The position numbers and the translations under genes are program-made. Below, one piece after another: positions 35,303 through 44,453 of a stretch of 64,000 nucleotides of DNA (the stretch's first letter is position 1; every line of letters starts with the position of its first letter). The DNA lies in contig NZ_LWHM01000031.1 of NCBI RefSeq assembly GCF_001642735.1, positions 186,001-250,000 on the forward strand, read 5' to 3'. The notes under the pieces are model-generated. The model worked only from the letters and a program-made list of their open reading frames with translations, had not been told where the DNA came from and searched no databases. The DNA is from Pseudohongiella nitratireducens (GTDB lineage: Bacteria; Pseudomonadota; Gammaproteobacteria; Pseudomonadales; Pseudohongiellaceae).

Positions 35303-36049
35303 ATGTCAGACAACAACAGAGACAACGATAAAACCATTCTCATTACCGGAGGCACATCCGGTATTGGCAAGTCTCTCGTAATCGAGTGCATGTCCAAAGG
35401 TGAACAGGTGATTGCCTGTGGACGCTCGCAGGATAAGCTGGATCAGTTGGCAAAGGAACTACCTGGCGTGATGACCCTCTGTTTTGACATCACCGATAAA
35501 ACAGCTATCGCCAAAGCTATACCCAATGAACTGACCATTGACTGGGCTATTTTAAATGCGGGCGACTGTGAATATGTCAAGGATGTAATGAACTTCGACA
35601 CCGCCTTGTTTGAGCGCGTCATTAAAGTCAACCTACTGGCACCTGCCTATTTAGCAGAAGCCTTGATCCCGAAAATCAATACCGGTGGCAGACTGGCATT
35701 TGTCAGTTCCAGTGTCACCAATTTACCGTTTCCACAGGCTGAAGCCTATGGTGCTTCGAAGGCGGGACTGGACTATTTTGCAAAATCATTGGCAATTGAT
35801 CTGAAACCTCACAATATCGGAGTCAGCCTTATTCATCCAGGCTTCGTGGAAACCCCGCTGACTGCCAGCAACTCCTTTAAAATGCCAATGATTATCAACA
35901 GTGATGACGCTGCCAAAAGAATCCGCGAGGGGCTTTGCCGGGGGCAATCATTGATTGCCTTTCCCCGGCGCTTTATTTTTATCATCCGGTTACTCAAACT
36001 GCTACCGGAAAAGTTATGGCAGTCATTTTTTAACAAGGATAAAGCATGA
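35303..36049 (+). CDS. Short-chain dehydrogenase/reductase
   Basis: 248 residues, complete SDR: 'ILITGGTSGIGKSL' for the cofactor, 'WAILNAGD' (NAG-type motif), the serine in 'LAFVSSSVTN' and 'YGASKAGLDYFAKSL' with the YxxxK catalytic pair. It is the first gene of the operon SDR-FAD oxidase-DUF1365-cfa. In such clusters it is presumed to act on a lipid or fatty acid; the substrate is unproven. A GAAGG lies before the ATG. The stop overlaps the next start as ATGA. Confidence 0.93.
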   Translation: MSDNNRDNDKTILITGGTSGIGKSLVIECMSKGEQVIACGRSQDKLDQLAKELPGVMTLCFDITDKTAIAKAIPNELTIDWAILNAGDCEYVKDVMNFDTALFERVIKVNLLAPAYLAEALIPKINTGGRLAFVSSSVTNLPFPQAEAYGASKAGLDYFAKSLAIDLKPHNIGVSLIHPGFVETPLTASNSFKMPMIINSDDAAKRIREGLCRGQSLIAFPRRFIFIIRLLKLLPEKLWQSFFNKDKA

Positions 36050-37329
36050 AAAAGATTGCCATTATTGGCAGCGGCATATCAGGACTCAGTGCTGCATACC
36101 TGTTATCAACCGATCATGAAGTTACTGTTTTCGAAAAAGACAGCCGGCTGGGGGGTCACACGGCAACCATGGATGTCAATTTTGATGGTGATCAACTGGC
36201 TGTAGATACCGGTTTCATTGTTTTCAACAATCGCACCTACCCCCGCTTTCTTGCACTACTCAATAAAATTGGTATGGGTCGCCAGCCGACAGAGATGAGT
36301 TTTTCTGTGCAAAACAAACAAACCGGGCTGGAATACAACGGCCACAACCTGAACACGCTCTTCGCCCAGCGCCGGAATTTGCTATCACCAGGCTTTTGGC
36401 AACTGATTCGGGACATTCTCAGGTTTAACAAACGCTGTAAACAGCTTTATGCCAGTGACAATATTGCTGACATCACACTCGGTCAGTTTCTGCGACAGGA
36501 AGGTTTCAGTCGTAATTTCTGTGAACACTATATTCTGCCAATGGGAGCCGCCATCTGGTCATCCTCTTTAGCAGAGACAGAAGAGTTCGGGCTGCCCTTC
36601 TTCATTCGCTTTTTTGAAAACCATGGTTTACTCGACATAAAAAACCGTCCTCAGTGGTATGTTATCCCCGGTGGGTCGCGTGCTTATATTGAACCTTTGA
36701 CAGCCGCCTTTAAGCAAAACATAAAGCTCAACAGCTGTATCAAGAAAGTAGAACGCGGCAGCGATGGGGTCACATTAACCATGACTGATGGTCAACAGGA
36801 ACAATTTGATGAACTGGTTTTCGCCTGTCACTCGGATCAGGCACTGATGTTATTAGGCGACAATGCAACTGAGGCTGAACGAGATATCCTGGGCGCTATT
36901 CCTTACAGTGCTAACAGCGTGGTTCTGCATACAGACATATCTCTGCTACCCAAAAAACGTAAAGCGTGGGCAGCCTGGAATTATCAATTACTGTCTGACC
37001 GGCAACGTCCTTCCAGCGTCACTTATAACATGAACATACTTCAGGGCATCGACAGCAAGCACACCTATTGCGTGACGCTGAACCAGGATGATTCTATCGA
37101 CGATTCCAAAATCATTCAGAAATTTGTCTACCACCATCCGGTATTCAATACCTCATCACTGGCTGCACAGCAACGTCGCGCTGAAATATGTGGCCAGAAT
37201 CATACCCATTATGTGGGCGCCTATTGGTACAATGGATTCCATGAGGACGGTGTTCACAGTGCTTGTGATATCGCCGAGCGATTTGATTCATCCATCAGGC
37301 TCGATTCGACAGGGGCAGGCAGCTCATGA
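36046..37329 (+). CDS. FAD-dependent amine-oxidase-like oxidoreductase
   Basis: 427 residues. Starts with 'KKIAIIGSGISGLSAAYLL' (FAD-binding GxGxxG) and 'TVFEKDSRLGGHTATMDV', the pattern of protoporphyrinogen oxidase / phytoene desaturase-like flavoproteins. 'DELVFACHSDQALMLLGD' and the C-terminal 'HYVGAYWYNGFHEDGVHSACDIAERF' fit the group that is always found next to DUF1365 and cfa. It probably oxidises or desaturates an acyl lipid made by the neighbouring enzymes. It overlaps both neighbours by 4 bases. The exact reaction is unknown. Confidence 0.9.
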   Translation: MKKIAIIGSGISGLSAAYLLSTDHEVTVFEKDSRLGGHTATMDVNFDGDQLAVDTGFIVFNNRTYPRFLALLNKIGMGRQPTEMSFSVQNKQTGLEYNGHNLNTLFAQRRNLLSPGFWQLIRDILRFNKRCKQLYASDNIADITLGQFLRQEGFSRNFCEHYILPMGAAIWSSSLAETEEFGLPFFIRFFENHGLLDIKNRPQWYVIPGGSRAYIEPLTAAFKQNIKLNSCIKKVERGSDGVTLTMTDGQQEQFDELVFACHSDQALMLLGDNATEAERDILGAIPYSANSVVLHTDISLLPKKRKAWAAWNYQLLSDRQRPSSVTYNMNILQGIDSKHTYCVTLNQDDSIDDSKIIQKFVYHHPVFNTSSLAAQQRRAEICGQNHTHYVGAYWYNGFHEDGVHSACDIAERFDSSIRLDSTGAGSS

Positions 37330-38087
37330 GTCATGCTATTTGCACAGGCCGTGTATACCACCGGCGCATGGAGCAGGCCACACATAGCTTCAGCTATGCG
37401 CTTTACATGCTGTTAATTGACCTGAAAGATCCGGCAATAACACAGTGCCAGAGCCCGTTTATCAGCACTCGCTGGTTCAGTCCGATCCAGTTTCGCCAAA
37501 GCGATTACATACCTGGTGAACCGGGCTCGCTGGAAGAGCGGGCACGGGCCAAGTTACTGGAGCTTGGTGCCTCAGAAACGGTAAGCAATATCCGTTTGCT
37601 GACACAGGGACGGTGCCTGGGGCTCTATTTCAGCCCGGTTAATTTTTACTTTTGCTACACAGATAATGAACAGCAATGCCGTTACCTATTGGCGGAAGTC
37701 AGCAATACCCCATGGAACGAACGCCATTATTATCTCGTGGACTTGCATGGCAATCACATTATTGAAAAATCCTTTCATGTTTCACCGTTCATGCAAATGG
37801 CAATGAATTACCACTGGCGCATCACCCCGCCGGATGAACAGGGTAATGATATCCATGTCCATATCGAAAATCATGCATCGGACAAAGGCAAAGTGTTTGA
37901 TGCCACACTGATGTTAAAACAGCTTGCACTGACACCGAAGAATGCTCGCCAAACTTTCTGGCAGCACCCCTTTATGACACTGAAGATTGTCAGCAGTATC
38001 TACTTTGAAGCACTACGCTTGATGTTAAAGCGAGTCCGTTTTGTCCCCTATCAAACGCGCAAGGCGAAGCGCGAAGCTCAGCATTAG
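37326..38087 (+). CDS. DUF1365 family protein
   Basis: 253 residues. Matches DUF1365: 'GRVYHRRMEQATHSFSYALY', 'IRLLTQGRCLGLYFSPVNFYFCY', 'EVSNTPWNERHYYLV' and 'KSFHVSPFMQMAMNYHWRI'. The family is cytosolic, without a known fold-based activity, and is strictly coupled to an FAD oxidase and cyclopropane fatty acid synthase in many proteobacteria. The internal histidines and the 'SPVNFYF' core are conserved. It overlaps the flavoprotein gene (ATGA); 14 bases separate its stop from the cfa ATG. Confidence 0.92.
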   Translation: MSHAICTGRVYHRRMEQATHSFSYALYMLLIDLKDPAITQCQSPFISTRWFSPIQFRQSDYIPGEPGSLEERARAKLLELGASETVSNIRLLTQGRCLGLYFSPVNFYFCYTDNEQQCRYLLAEVSNTPWNERHYYLVDLHGNHIIEKSFHVSPFMQMAMNYHWRITPPDEQGNDIHVHIENHASDKGKVFDATLMLKQLALTPKNARQTFWQHPFMTLKIVSSIYFEALRLMLKRVRFVPYQTRKAKREAQH

Positions 38088-38101
38088 TGGAGAGAAAAGC
38101 A

Positions 38102-39343
38102 ATGGAAGAGCGAATTGAGTTAATCAAATCCACGCAACCAACCTGGTTACAACGCAAGTGCCGCCGTCTGGTCCACAACACGCTGGACAAGCTGACAGGC
38201 TGCCAGATTGAATTGCATGAGCCGGGTGGCACCTTTATTTTCGGCACGCAGTCTACAGACCCTGACAGTGCACTCACAGCCCGCATCCAGGTCAAGGATA
38301 TCAGTGCCTACAGTGATTTTGTCAGACATGGTGATATTGGTGCTGCGGATGCCTTTATTAATCGCAAATGGGACAGTGACAACCTGACTGACGTGATACG
38401 GGTTTTTGCCAGATCCAAGCAGAAAGTCGAGAACCTGCAAAAACAATCAGGACTGCTTTCTCGGGGCTTGCAGCGTTTACGCTATGCCCTGCAACGTAAC
38501 AGTATTAATGGCTCAAAAAAGAACATCCTGTCCCATTACGATCTTGGCAATAACCTCTTCACCCAGTTCCTGGATACGTCAATGATGTATTCTTCGGCAG
38601 TTTTCCAGCATCCCCGGCAATCACTGGAAGATGCTCAGCAACATAAGCTGGCAACTATCTGCGAACAGCTGGAACTCCAGCCGGAAGACCACCTGCTGGA
38701 GATTGGCAGCGGTTGGGGAGGCATGGCGATCTACGCCGCTTCGCATTATGGATGCCAGGTGACAACCACCACAATCTCTGATGCTCAATACGAATATGCC
38801 AGGCAACAAATCGAAGACGCAGGGCTGACATCAAAAATCACCCTGCTGAAAAAAGACTACCGGGAACTAAGCGGTCGTTACGACAAAATCGTCTCCATTG
38901 AAATGATCGAAGCTGTCGGCCACCAGTACCTGGACACGTTCTTCCGGCAGTGTGATGCACGCCTGAAACCCGGTGGCAAAATGCTGCTCCAGGCGATTAC
39001 GATGAAAGATCAGCACATGGAGTTTTATCGCAAGCATGTTGATTTTATCCAACACTATATTTTTCCAGGCGGTTTTCTGCCTTCGGTGTCTTTACTCACC
39101 GACAAACTGACCAGTAACACAAAGATGGTAGCGGAAAGCCTCTCAGACATCGGCCAGGACTATGCGTTGACATTGCAGCATTGGCGGGACCGGTTTATGG
39201 CAGCATGGCCAGCGCTGTCGACCCAGGGCTATGATGATCACTTCAAACGGCTGTGGCTGTACTATCTTTGCTATTGCGAAGGCGCTTTCAGCGAGCAGAA
39301 TATCAGTACAGTTCATTTTCTGGCACGAAAATCAAGGCACTAA
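38102..39343 (+). CDS. cfa: Cyclopropane-fatty-acyl-phospholipid synthase family
   Basis: 413 residues from the ATG at 38102 with GGAGAG upstream; a GTG at 38087 is the alternative. SAM motif I is 'LLEIGSGWGGMAIYAA', preceded by 'SHYDLGNNLFTQFLDTSMMYSSAVF' and followed by 'VSIEMIEAVGHQYLDTFF', all typical for CFA synthases. It methylates cis double bonds of membrane phospholipids. In this operon the product may be a modified (furan or cyclopropane) acyl chain rather than plain cyclopropane, as suggested for ChrR-regulated clusters elsewhere. No terminator is obvious behind it. Confidence 0.92.
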   Translation: MEERIELIKSTQPTWLQRKCRRLVHNTLDKLTGCQIELHEPGGTFIFGTQSTDPDSALTARIQVKDISAYSDFVRHGDIGAADAFINRKWDSDNLTDVIRVFARSKQKVENLQKQSGLLSRGLQRLRYALQRNSINGSKKNILSHYDLGNNLFTQFLDTSMMYSSAVFQHPRQSLEDAQQHKLATICEQLELQPEDHLLEIGSGWGGMAIYAASHYGCQVTTTTISDAQYEYARQQIEDAGLTSKITLLKKDYRELSGRYDKIVSIEMIEAVGHQYLDTFFRQCDARLKPGGKMLLQAITMKDQHMEFYRKHVDFIQHYIFPGGFLPSVSLLTDKLTSNTKMVAESLSDIGQDYALTLQHWRDRFMAAWPALSTQGYDDHFKRLWLYYLCYCEGAFSEQNISTVHFLARKSRH

Positions 39344-39564
39344 CCTTCTATAACCGTACAGTTCTTCCCGGTACTGTTCTTCATTGTACTGCCCTCGCTT
39401 CAGTCCTCTCTGCCTCCTTTCCGTCTAAGGGGGCTGAAGCCATGTCTGGGGCATTTGTGCTATCCTTGTCACCTTAAATAGCATCAACAAGGTTTACAAC
39501 TTCCCAGGTTGTCCGGCTTTTCTGTTGCACAGTTTTTATTTTTTGTATGTACAGGTGAAATTTC

Positions 39565-40449
39565 ATGATCCTTCTGGTCTTCGTCACGGTTCTATGGGCG
39601 TTTTCATTCAGTCTGATTGGCGAGTTCCTCAGTGGCCAGGTAGATAATGACTTTGCTGTTCTGACTCGTGTTCTGCTTGCGGCTCTGCTGTTTGCACCGG
39701 TCACCGTCTGGCGGAACATTCCCCTGCCACTGAAAAGTGGCATCATGCTCTGTGGTGCGCTGCAGTTTGGTGTCACCTACTTGCTGCTTTATCGTTCTTT
39801 CAGTATTTTGACAGTGCCAGAAGTTCTGCTGTTCACCGTATTTACACCGCTATACGTGACATTGATAGATGACGCGCTGAACCGCAGGTTCTCGGCAAGT
39901 GCACTGATCGCAGCAGCTATTGCTACCCTGGGTGCCGGTATCATTCGTTATGACGGACTGAGCCAGGACTACTTGACCGGCTTTCTGATGCTGCAGGTGG
40001 CCAACATCACATTCGCAGCAGGCCAGGTTGGCTATAAACACCTGATGGCCGCCTACCCGTTGGAAATACCGGCGTGGCGCAGTTTTGGCTACTTCTTCTT
40101 CGGCGCTCTGCTGGTCGCCCTGCCTTCTTACCTGCTGTTTGGCAATCAGGATATGCTGCCAGCCAGTGCTTTGCAGTGGGGAATCCTGGTCTGGCTTGGC
40201 GTTGTCGCGTCAGGCATGGGCATGTACTGGTGGAACCGGGGAGGTTGCCAGGTGGATGCCGGCACCCTGGCAGTCATGAACAATGCGCTGGTACCGGCCG
40301 GCCTAGTGGTTAACCTGACTATCTGGGGACGCGATGAGGCCATTGTGCCTCTGATTATCGGAGGCAGCATTATCGCCAGTTCCCTGTACGTCAACCGGGT
40401 TTTACGCCAGCTCAGTCACCGGTCGCAACCGGTCGATCCGGCTGGGTGA
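39565..40449 (+). CDS. EamA/DMT-family transporter
   Basis: 294 residues with ten predicted membrane helices in two EamA repeats ('VLWAFSFSLIGEFLSGQ' and 'ITFAAGQVGYKHLMAAYPL'). It belongs to the drug/metabolite transporter superfamily and resembles carboxylate/amino acid exporters. Its 3' end overlaps the convergent sulfurtransferase gene by 38 bases. The 220-base spacer upstream contains short repeated tracts but no clear promoter. Confidence 0.88.
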   Translation: MILLVFVTVLWAFSFSLIGEFLSGQVDNDFAVLTRVLLAALLFAPVTVWRNIPLPLKSGIMLCGALQFGVTYLLLYRSFSILTVPEVLLFTVFTPLYVTLIDDALNRRFSASALIAAAIATLGAGIIRYDGLSQDYLTGFLMLQVANITFAAGQVGYKHLMAAYPLEIPAWRSFGYFFFGALLVALPSYLLFGNQDMLPASALQWGILVWLGVVASGMGMYWWNRGGCQVDAGTLAVMNNALVPAGLVVNLTIWGRDEAIVPLIIGGSIIASSLYVNRVLRQLSHRSQPVDPAG

Positions 40450-41314
40450 TCCACTCGCTCCAGGAGCCGGCATACAGCCTGGGCAATGGCATACCGGCCA
40501 CGGCTGCAGCCAGAATGTTGTGGCATGCAGTGACACCGGAACCACAGTAGCAGACACGATTATGATCGTTACCTGCAGACTGTAAGCGGCTGGTCAACTG
40601 ACGACTGTCCAGAAACTTACCCTGGTGATCGACATTTGCATTGCAGGGCAAGCAGACAGCACCGGGAATGTGGCCGGCGACCGGGTCAATCGGTTCCACT
40701 TCTCCCCGGAACCGGGCCTCGGCCCTGGCATCAATCATGACGAACTCTCCGGTGTTAAGAGATGCCATCACCTCCTGCGCACTGACTGTCATGCTGTCCT
40801 CAACCGTTGCTGCAAAGTCCCCCGCTACTCCTTTCTTCTCTATTCCGGATTCAGTTTCACCACCTTCAGCGAGCCAGGCCGCGATGCCACCATTGAGAAC
40901 ATAAACATCTTCGTGTCCCAGCCAACGCAGCAGCCACCAGGCTCTGGCAGCAAAGAACCCCGGACCATCATCGTAAACAATAACCTGAGTGGTATTGCTC
41001 ATCCCTTTTTGTGCCAGGGTCTCTGCCAAAGCGTCTGGGTTCGGCAGGGGGTGTCGACCCGTCTTACCGGGTATCACAGCCGCCGACAGGTCCTCGTCCA
41101 GATCCAGGAACTGAGCACCCGGGATGTGTGAGTCGACAAAACTCTCTCGCCCCCAATGCGGTTCTCCCAGCTGAAAACGACAGTCAAATATGATGACCTT
41201 GCGATCACTCTGACCGTCAATCTTTCTGTCATCCACCTGTTTGCCTGACTGAACTTTCAACTCAGATACGGAAATTAATGGGGACATAGATTTTGCAACA
41301 CGCGTCTCAGCCAT
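40412..41314 (-). CDS. sseA: 3-mercaptopyruvate sulfurtransferase-like (tandem rhodanese)
   Basis: 300 residues; an internal ATG at 41287 would remove nine. Two rhodanese domains: the N-terminal one is inactive ('IIFDCRFQLGEPHWGRE'), the C-terminal one has the nucleophile in 'VCYCGSGVTACHN' (C257). CGSGVT is the mercaptopyruvate sulfurtransferase loop, whereas thiosulfate sulfurtransferases usually have CRKGVT. It moves sulfur from 3-mercaptopyruvate to acceptors such as cyanide or thioredoxin. Its tail overlaps the convergent transporter gene. Confidence 0.88.
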   Translation of the reverse strand: MAETRVAKSMSPLISVSELKVQSGKQVDDRKIDGQSDRKVIIFDCRFQLGEPHWGRESFVDSHIPGAQFLDLDEDLSAAVIPGKTGRHPLPNPDALAETLAQKGMSNTTQVIVYDDGPGFFAARAWWLLRWLGHEDVYVLNGGIAAWLAEGGETESGIEKKGVAGDFAATVEDSMTVSAQEVMASLNTGEFVMIDARAEARFRGEVEPIDPVAGHIPGAVCLPCNANVDHQGKFLDSRQLTSRLQSAGNDHNRVCYCGSGVTACHNILAAAVAGMPLPRLYAGSWSEWITQPDRPVATGD

Positions 41315-41463
41315 CTCACTCTCTCACAGATAATCGTCATCAAATCGTCAATTTACCTACGTCAGTCTGTCACAAAAACGGGTCAAACTTCGGGCCAGTT
41401 CCGTTACACATACAGATTAATAATACAGATCAGCTGAGCTGACATACTGACAGGTAGACGGAT

Positions 41464-42027
41464 ATGATTAAACTCGTCTTGCGCCAATCATTCAACCCGA
41501 CATTGCAAAAACTTGCAGCACTGGATGCACGATTGTTCCTGGGTATTAACCAGGCGCATCAGCGGTTTAATCTGAGATCAGCGGTTCGACTGGTATCAGC
41601 CAGTGGAGATGGGTATCTTTATGCCCTGCTCGCTTTCATCCTGATTCTGGTGGACAGGCAGGCAGGAAGTACATTGCTGTTGGTGGGGTGTGCTGCATTT
41701 CTGATTGAACTGCCACTGTACTGGGTGTTAAAAAACACCTGCAAGCGTCGTCGCCCCTTTCACGTAGTAGCAGCGATGGCTCCTTTCCTGAAACCATCCG
41801 ATGAATTCAGCTTTCCTTCTGGCCACACCACGGCGGCCTTCCTGTTTGCCACCGCAGCCAGTCACTGCTTTCCTGCACTGACACTGGTTCTTTTTAGCTG
41901 GGCGGCATTAATCGGGTTGTCTCGTGTCATGCTCCGCGTGCACTTTGTTTCTGACGTGCTGGCTGGCATGCTGCTTGGCACCCTGATCGCTAACCTAAGC
42001 CTCCTATGGCTGGGTCAGGGTCTGTAA
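41464..42027 (+). CDS. PAP2-family membrane phosphatase
   Basis: 187 residues with about five helices. The three phosphatase motifs are complete: K90...RRRP (90-98), 'SFPSGHT' (116-122, H121) and 'SRVMLRVHFVSDV' (153-165, with H160 and D164). Such enzymes dephosphorylate undecaprenyl pyrophosphate or phosphatidic acid/phosphatidylglycerol phosphate in the inner membrane. Substrate not assignable. It starts the plus strand between the divergent sulfurtransferase and the convergent heme A synthase. Confidence 0.9.
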   Translation: MIKLVLRQSFNPTLQKLAALDARLFLGINQAHQRFNLRSAVRLVSASGDGYLYALLAFILILVDRQAGSTLLLVGCAAFLIELPLYWVLKNTCKRRRPFHVVAAMAPFLKPSDEFSFPSGHTTAAFLFATAASHCFPALTLVLFSWAALIGLSRVMLRVHFVSDVLAGMLLGTLIANLSLLWLGQGL

Positions 42028-42037
42028 CCAGACCCTG
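42016..42037. terminator. Perfect hairpin over the PAP2 stop codon
   Basis: CAGGGTCTG (42016-42024), loop TAAC, CAGACCCTG (42029-42037). The stop codon of the PAP2 gene forms part of the loop. No T-run follows, but it lies between two convergent genes 20 bases apart and may end both transcripts. Confidence 0.5.
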
Positions 42038-42046
42038 CAATCCAGG

Positions 42047-43045
42047 TTAAACCGTCTGCTGAATTTTCTTAAGGTGACGGTATTCCATCCACAACAGAAA
42101 CTGTAATCCGAATATCAGCGTGGCCGCCAGCAAATGGACAGGCTGGACAATCGCGGGCATTCCCAGGTGGCCCAGGGTAGCACCTGACAGAATGGCCAGT
42201 CCCACCACAGTAAGGATACCCAGCATCAGCCTGGTCAGGTAATGCCCCAGCCCCAGTGAATGGTAGAGCATCCATACGAGCCAAAGATTGGCAAACAGGA
42301 CAACCGCCGAAAAAGAACGGTGAACATAGAAGAACCAGGGCTGCATGGCAATCCAGCTGGACCGCTCTACACCCTGAAAATGATTCAGGAAATCGGTCAT
42401 TTCACGAACCTGAGTCCCCATCGTAACCTGCAATACAGTCATTCCAATGACTGTATACAGCAAAGGGGCAAACTTTGACGGCAGGCCTGAAATGGCGTGC
42501 TGACCGGCAATATCGCGGCGTGAACGCGCCAGGGCAAAAAGCAGCACACCCACGATGGCCAGGGCCATGACCATATGCAGGGTAATCATGCCGGGTTGCA
42601 AATTCGATGCAACTACGCGCGCGCCCAGCCAGCCCTGAAAGATCACCATCAACAAAGCTGCCACTGATGCAACCGGAATCCAGCGGTCATATGACCTCAG
42701 GCGCAGCGATTTCCAGGCAGTAATCAGTATGAACAGCCCAATGCTGACGCCAACCAGCCGATTGACATATTCTGTCCAGGTTTTAACCGGGTTGAAGCGG
42801 GTTTCCGCATAGCCACGATCAGCATAGATTTCCTGGTAATTCGCAGGCAACTGAGCCTCGCTTACAGGCGGAACCCAGCGGCCAAAACAGGTTGGCCAGT
42901 CCGGACACCCCATCCCTGCCCCGGAGGCACGAACGGTGGCACCCACCAGAATCAGAAAATAGACAGCGATCAGTGTGATAAGGGCGATACGCCGGTAGGA
43001 AACTAGCGCAGACGATGTGCCTGCAGATTGCATTTCTTGCGTCAT
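42047..43045 (-). CDS. ctaA: Heme A synthase (COX15/CtaA)
   Basis: 332 residues with eight predicted helices in two four-helix halves. Conserved histidines occur in 'GMITLHMVMALAIVGVL', 'FNPVKTWTEYVNRLVGV' region, 'FFYVHRSFSAVVLFANL' and 'MPAIVQPVHLLAATLIFG'. A paired-cysteine motif 'GCPDWPTCFGRW' near residue 43-54 marks the extracytoplasmic loop of CtaA. It oxidises the methyl group of heme O to give heme A for aa3 oxidases. Heme O synthase and oxidase subunit genes are not seen in this window. Confidence 0.92.
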   Translation of the reverse strand: MTQEMQSAGTSSALVSYRRIALITLIAVYFLILVGATVRASGAGMGCPDWPTCFGRWVPPVSEAQLPANYQEIYADRGYAETRFNPVKTWTEYVNRLVGVSIGLFILITAWKSLRLRSYDRWIPVASVAALLMVIFQGWLGARVVASNLQPGMITLHMVMALAIVGVLLFALARSRRDIAGQHAISGLPSKFAPLLYTVIGMTVLQVTMGTQVREMTDFLNHFQGVERSSWIAMQPWFFYVHRSFSAVVLFANLWLVWMLYHSLGLGHYLTRLMLGILTVVGLAILSGATLGHLGMPAIVQPVHLLAATLIFGLQFLLWMEYRHLKKIQQTV

Positions 43046-43223
43046 GGGTAGTTTAGGCTCTAGTTCAGGTCAGCAGAGTAGACTAATGCGCCAGATATTG
43101 AGTTGTCATTATTGCGGCAACAGTAATTTTACTCCTCCCAGCCGCCGCTGACCACCATTGGCGCATGGCTTGACCTGATTACCTTGAATCCTGCTGATCC
43201 AGAACAAGGTTTGCTGACCCGTT

Positions 43224-44300
43224 TCAGCTCTTTCCAGTCTGATCATCCTGCTGTCGCCAGGCTGATGGTGTCTGGCCTAATTTTTCTTTAAATGCCTTGT
43301 TAAAAGACGATAAAGAGAGGTACCCGACATCAAGCGCAATGCTGGAGATCGGTATATGAGCCTCATCCGGATCACGTAATCGGCTTGCCGCCTCTTCAAT
43401 ACGATACTGATTAAGGAACTGATTGAAATTACGAAAGTGCAGTGTCTGGTTGATCAGGCGCCGTAACCGGTATTCCTGTAATGATACCTTGGCTGCCAGA
43501 TCCCCGATTGTCAGCCCAGACTCGGCATAAAGTCGCTCTTCGCGCATCGCTTTGAGTATGCGGTCAATGTAACGTTGCTCCTGCTGGGAAACATTATCAG
43601 TTTCACTGACCTGTTCAGGGGGCTTTGGCATCGGCTGATCTGCTGCCGTGTGGATCAGGTGCGATGCATCGGCTTTGAGACGAAACATCACCAGATTCAC
43701 AAACATCAGCAGAATAAAGACGCCTGAAAAATAGACACTGTCGAGTTGGGGGCTGCCAAGCCAGAAAAAGCCGGAGCCGACAATCAGACCGACAATACTG
43801 CCCATACCAATTGCAAAGGGCACACGAATCTGACGCCGGGGTTCCACCAGGTCTTCATCACGGCCACGATAGGCCATAAATATCACATGGCACGCCAGCA
43901 AGAACATGATGAACTGCGGGATATAGAAGTAAGTGAAGAAAAACAGACTGATTTCAGGCGGGCGGCCTTCAAAAAAGAACAGCCCGACACAACGTGCAGA
44001 AATGTAAAAGGTAATCACCAGCCAGATCCATTGCGGTATGGCACGGCGATCATCAAACAGGTTGCGAGCCATCAGCCAAAGTACAGCCGGGGTAAAAGTA
44101 GCCAGTACCTGCAGTGGCGTCCGAACAATATCAGGCCAGGGCCACAGTCCTCTGGACAGAATATAGGAAACGATACAGACGCAAAATACGGCAATCAGCC
44201 TGGATAGACGTTGCCTGGGAAAATTAATCAGATACAGGCAGGCAAGAAATACCAACTGAGAAATGGCAAGAAAGCTACTTGCCGTGTGAATCCATTGCAT
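43224..44300 (-). CDS. AraC-family regulator with N-terminal membrane sensor
   Basis: 358 residues from the ATG at 44300; the TTG at 44372 would add 24. Seven or eight membrane helices occupy residues 1-210 ('SFLAISQLVFLACLYLINF' onwards) and are joined by a linker to a C-terminal double helix-turn-helix AraC domain: 'LTIGDLAAKVSLQEYRLRRLI' and 'PISSIALDVGYLSLSSFNKAFKEKLGQTPSAWR'. It resembles membrane-bound AraC regulators of unknown ligand. The strong terminator upstream separates it from the copper locus, so a regulatory link there is not implied. Confidence 0.9.
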   Translation of the reverse strand: MQWIHTASSFLAISQLVFLACLYLINFPRQRLSRLIAVFCVCIVSYILSRGLWPWPDIVRTPLQVLATFTPAVLWLMARNLFDDRRAIPQWIWLVITFYISARCVGLFFFEGRPPEISLFFFTYFYIPQFIMFLLACHVIFMAYRGRDEDLVEPRRQIRVPFAIGMGSIVGLIVGSGFFWLGSPQLDSVYFSGVFILLMFVNLVMFRLKADASHLIHTAADQPMPKPPEQVSETDNVSQQEQRYIDRILKAMREERLYAESGLTIGDLAAKVSLQEYRLRRLINQTLHFRNFNQFLNQYRIEEAASRLRDPDEAHIPISSIALDVGYLSLSSFNKAFKEKLGQTPSAWRQQDDQTGKS

Positions 44301-44381
44301 AGGGTCTGATGACCTCAGAATCTCATGATTATTATTGATTCTTATTTCAACCGCTTGGGGCAAGCAAGTCAATTAACAAAT

Positions 44382-44433
44382 AAAAAAACCCTGCGCTAAT
44401 GCGACCACTTCTCTGCATTAACACAGGGTTTTT
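44382..44433 (-). terminator. Terminator of the copper monooxygenase operon
   Basis: On the minus strand AAAAACCCTGTGTTAATGC pairs along 19 positions (two G-T pairs) with GCATTAGCGCAGGGTTTTT around a 12-base loop, and a T-run ends the structure. It lies 20 bases after the stop of the 44454 gene. The A/T ends make it bidirectional. Confidence 0.9.
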
Positions 44434-44453
44434 CGTCCCGAACTTATTGTCGA

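Noticed and set aside
39344-39564. Terminator or small RNA behind cfa
   Set aside because: GCTTCAG and CTGAAGC could pair but are 30 bases apart with no T-run; short repeats (GTACAGTTCTT, GGTACTGTTCTT) are too imperfect.
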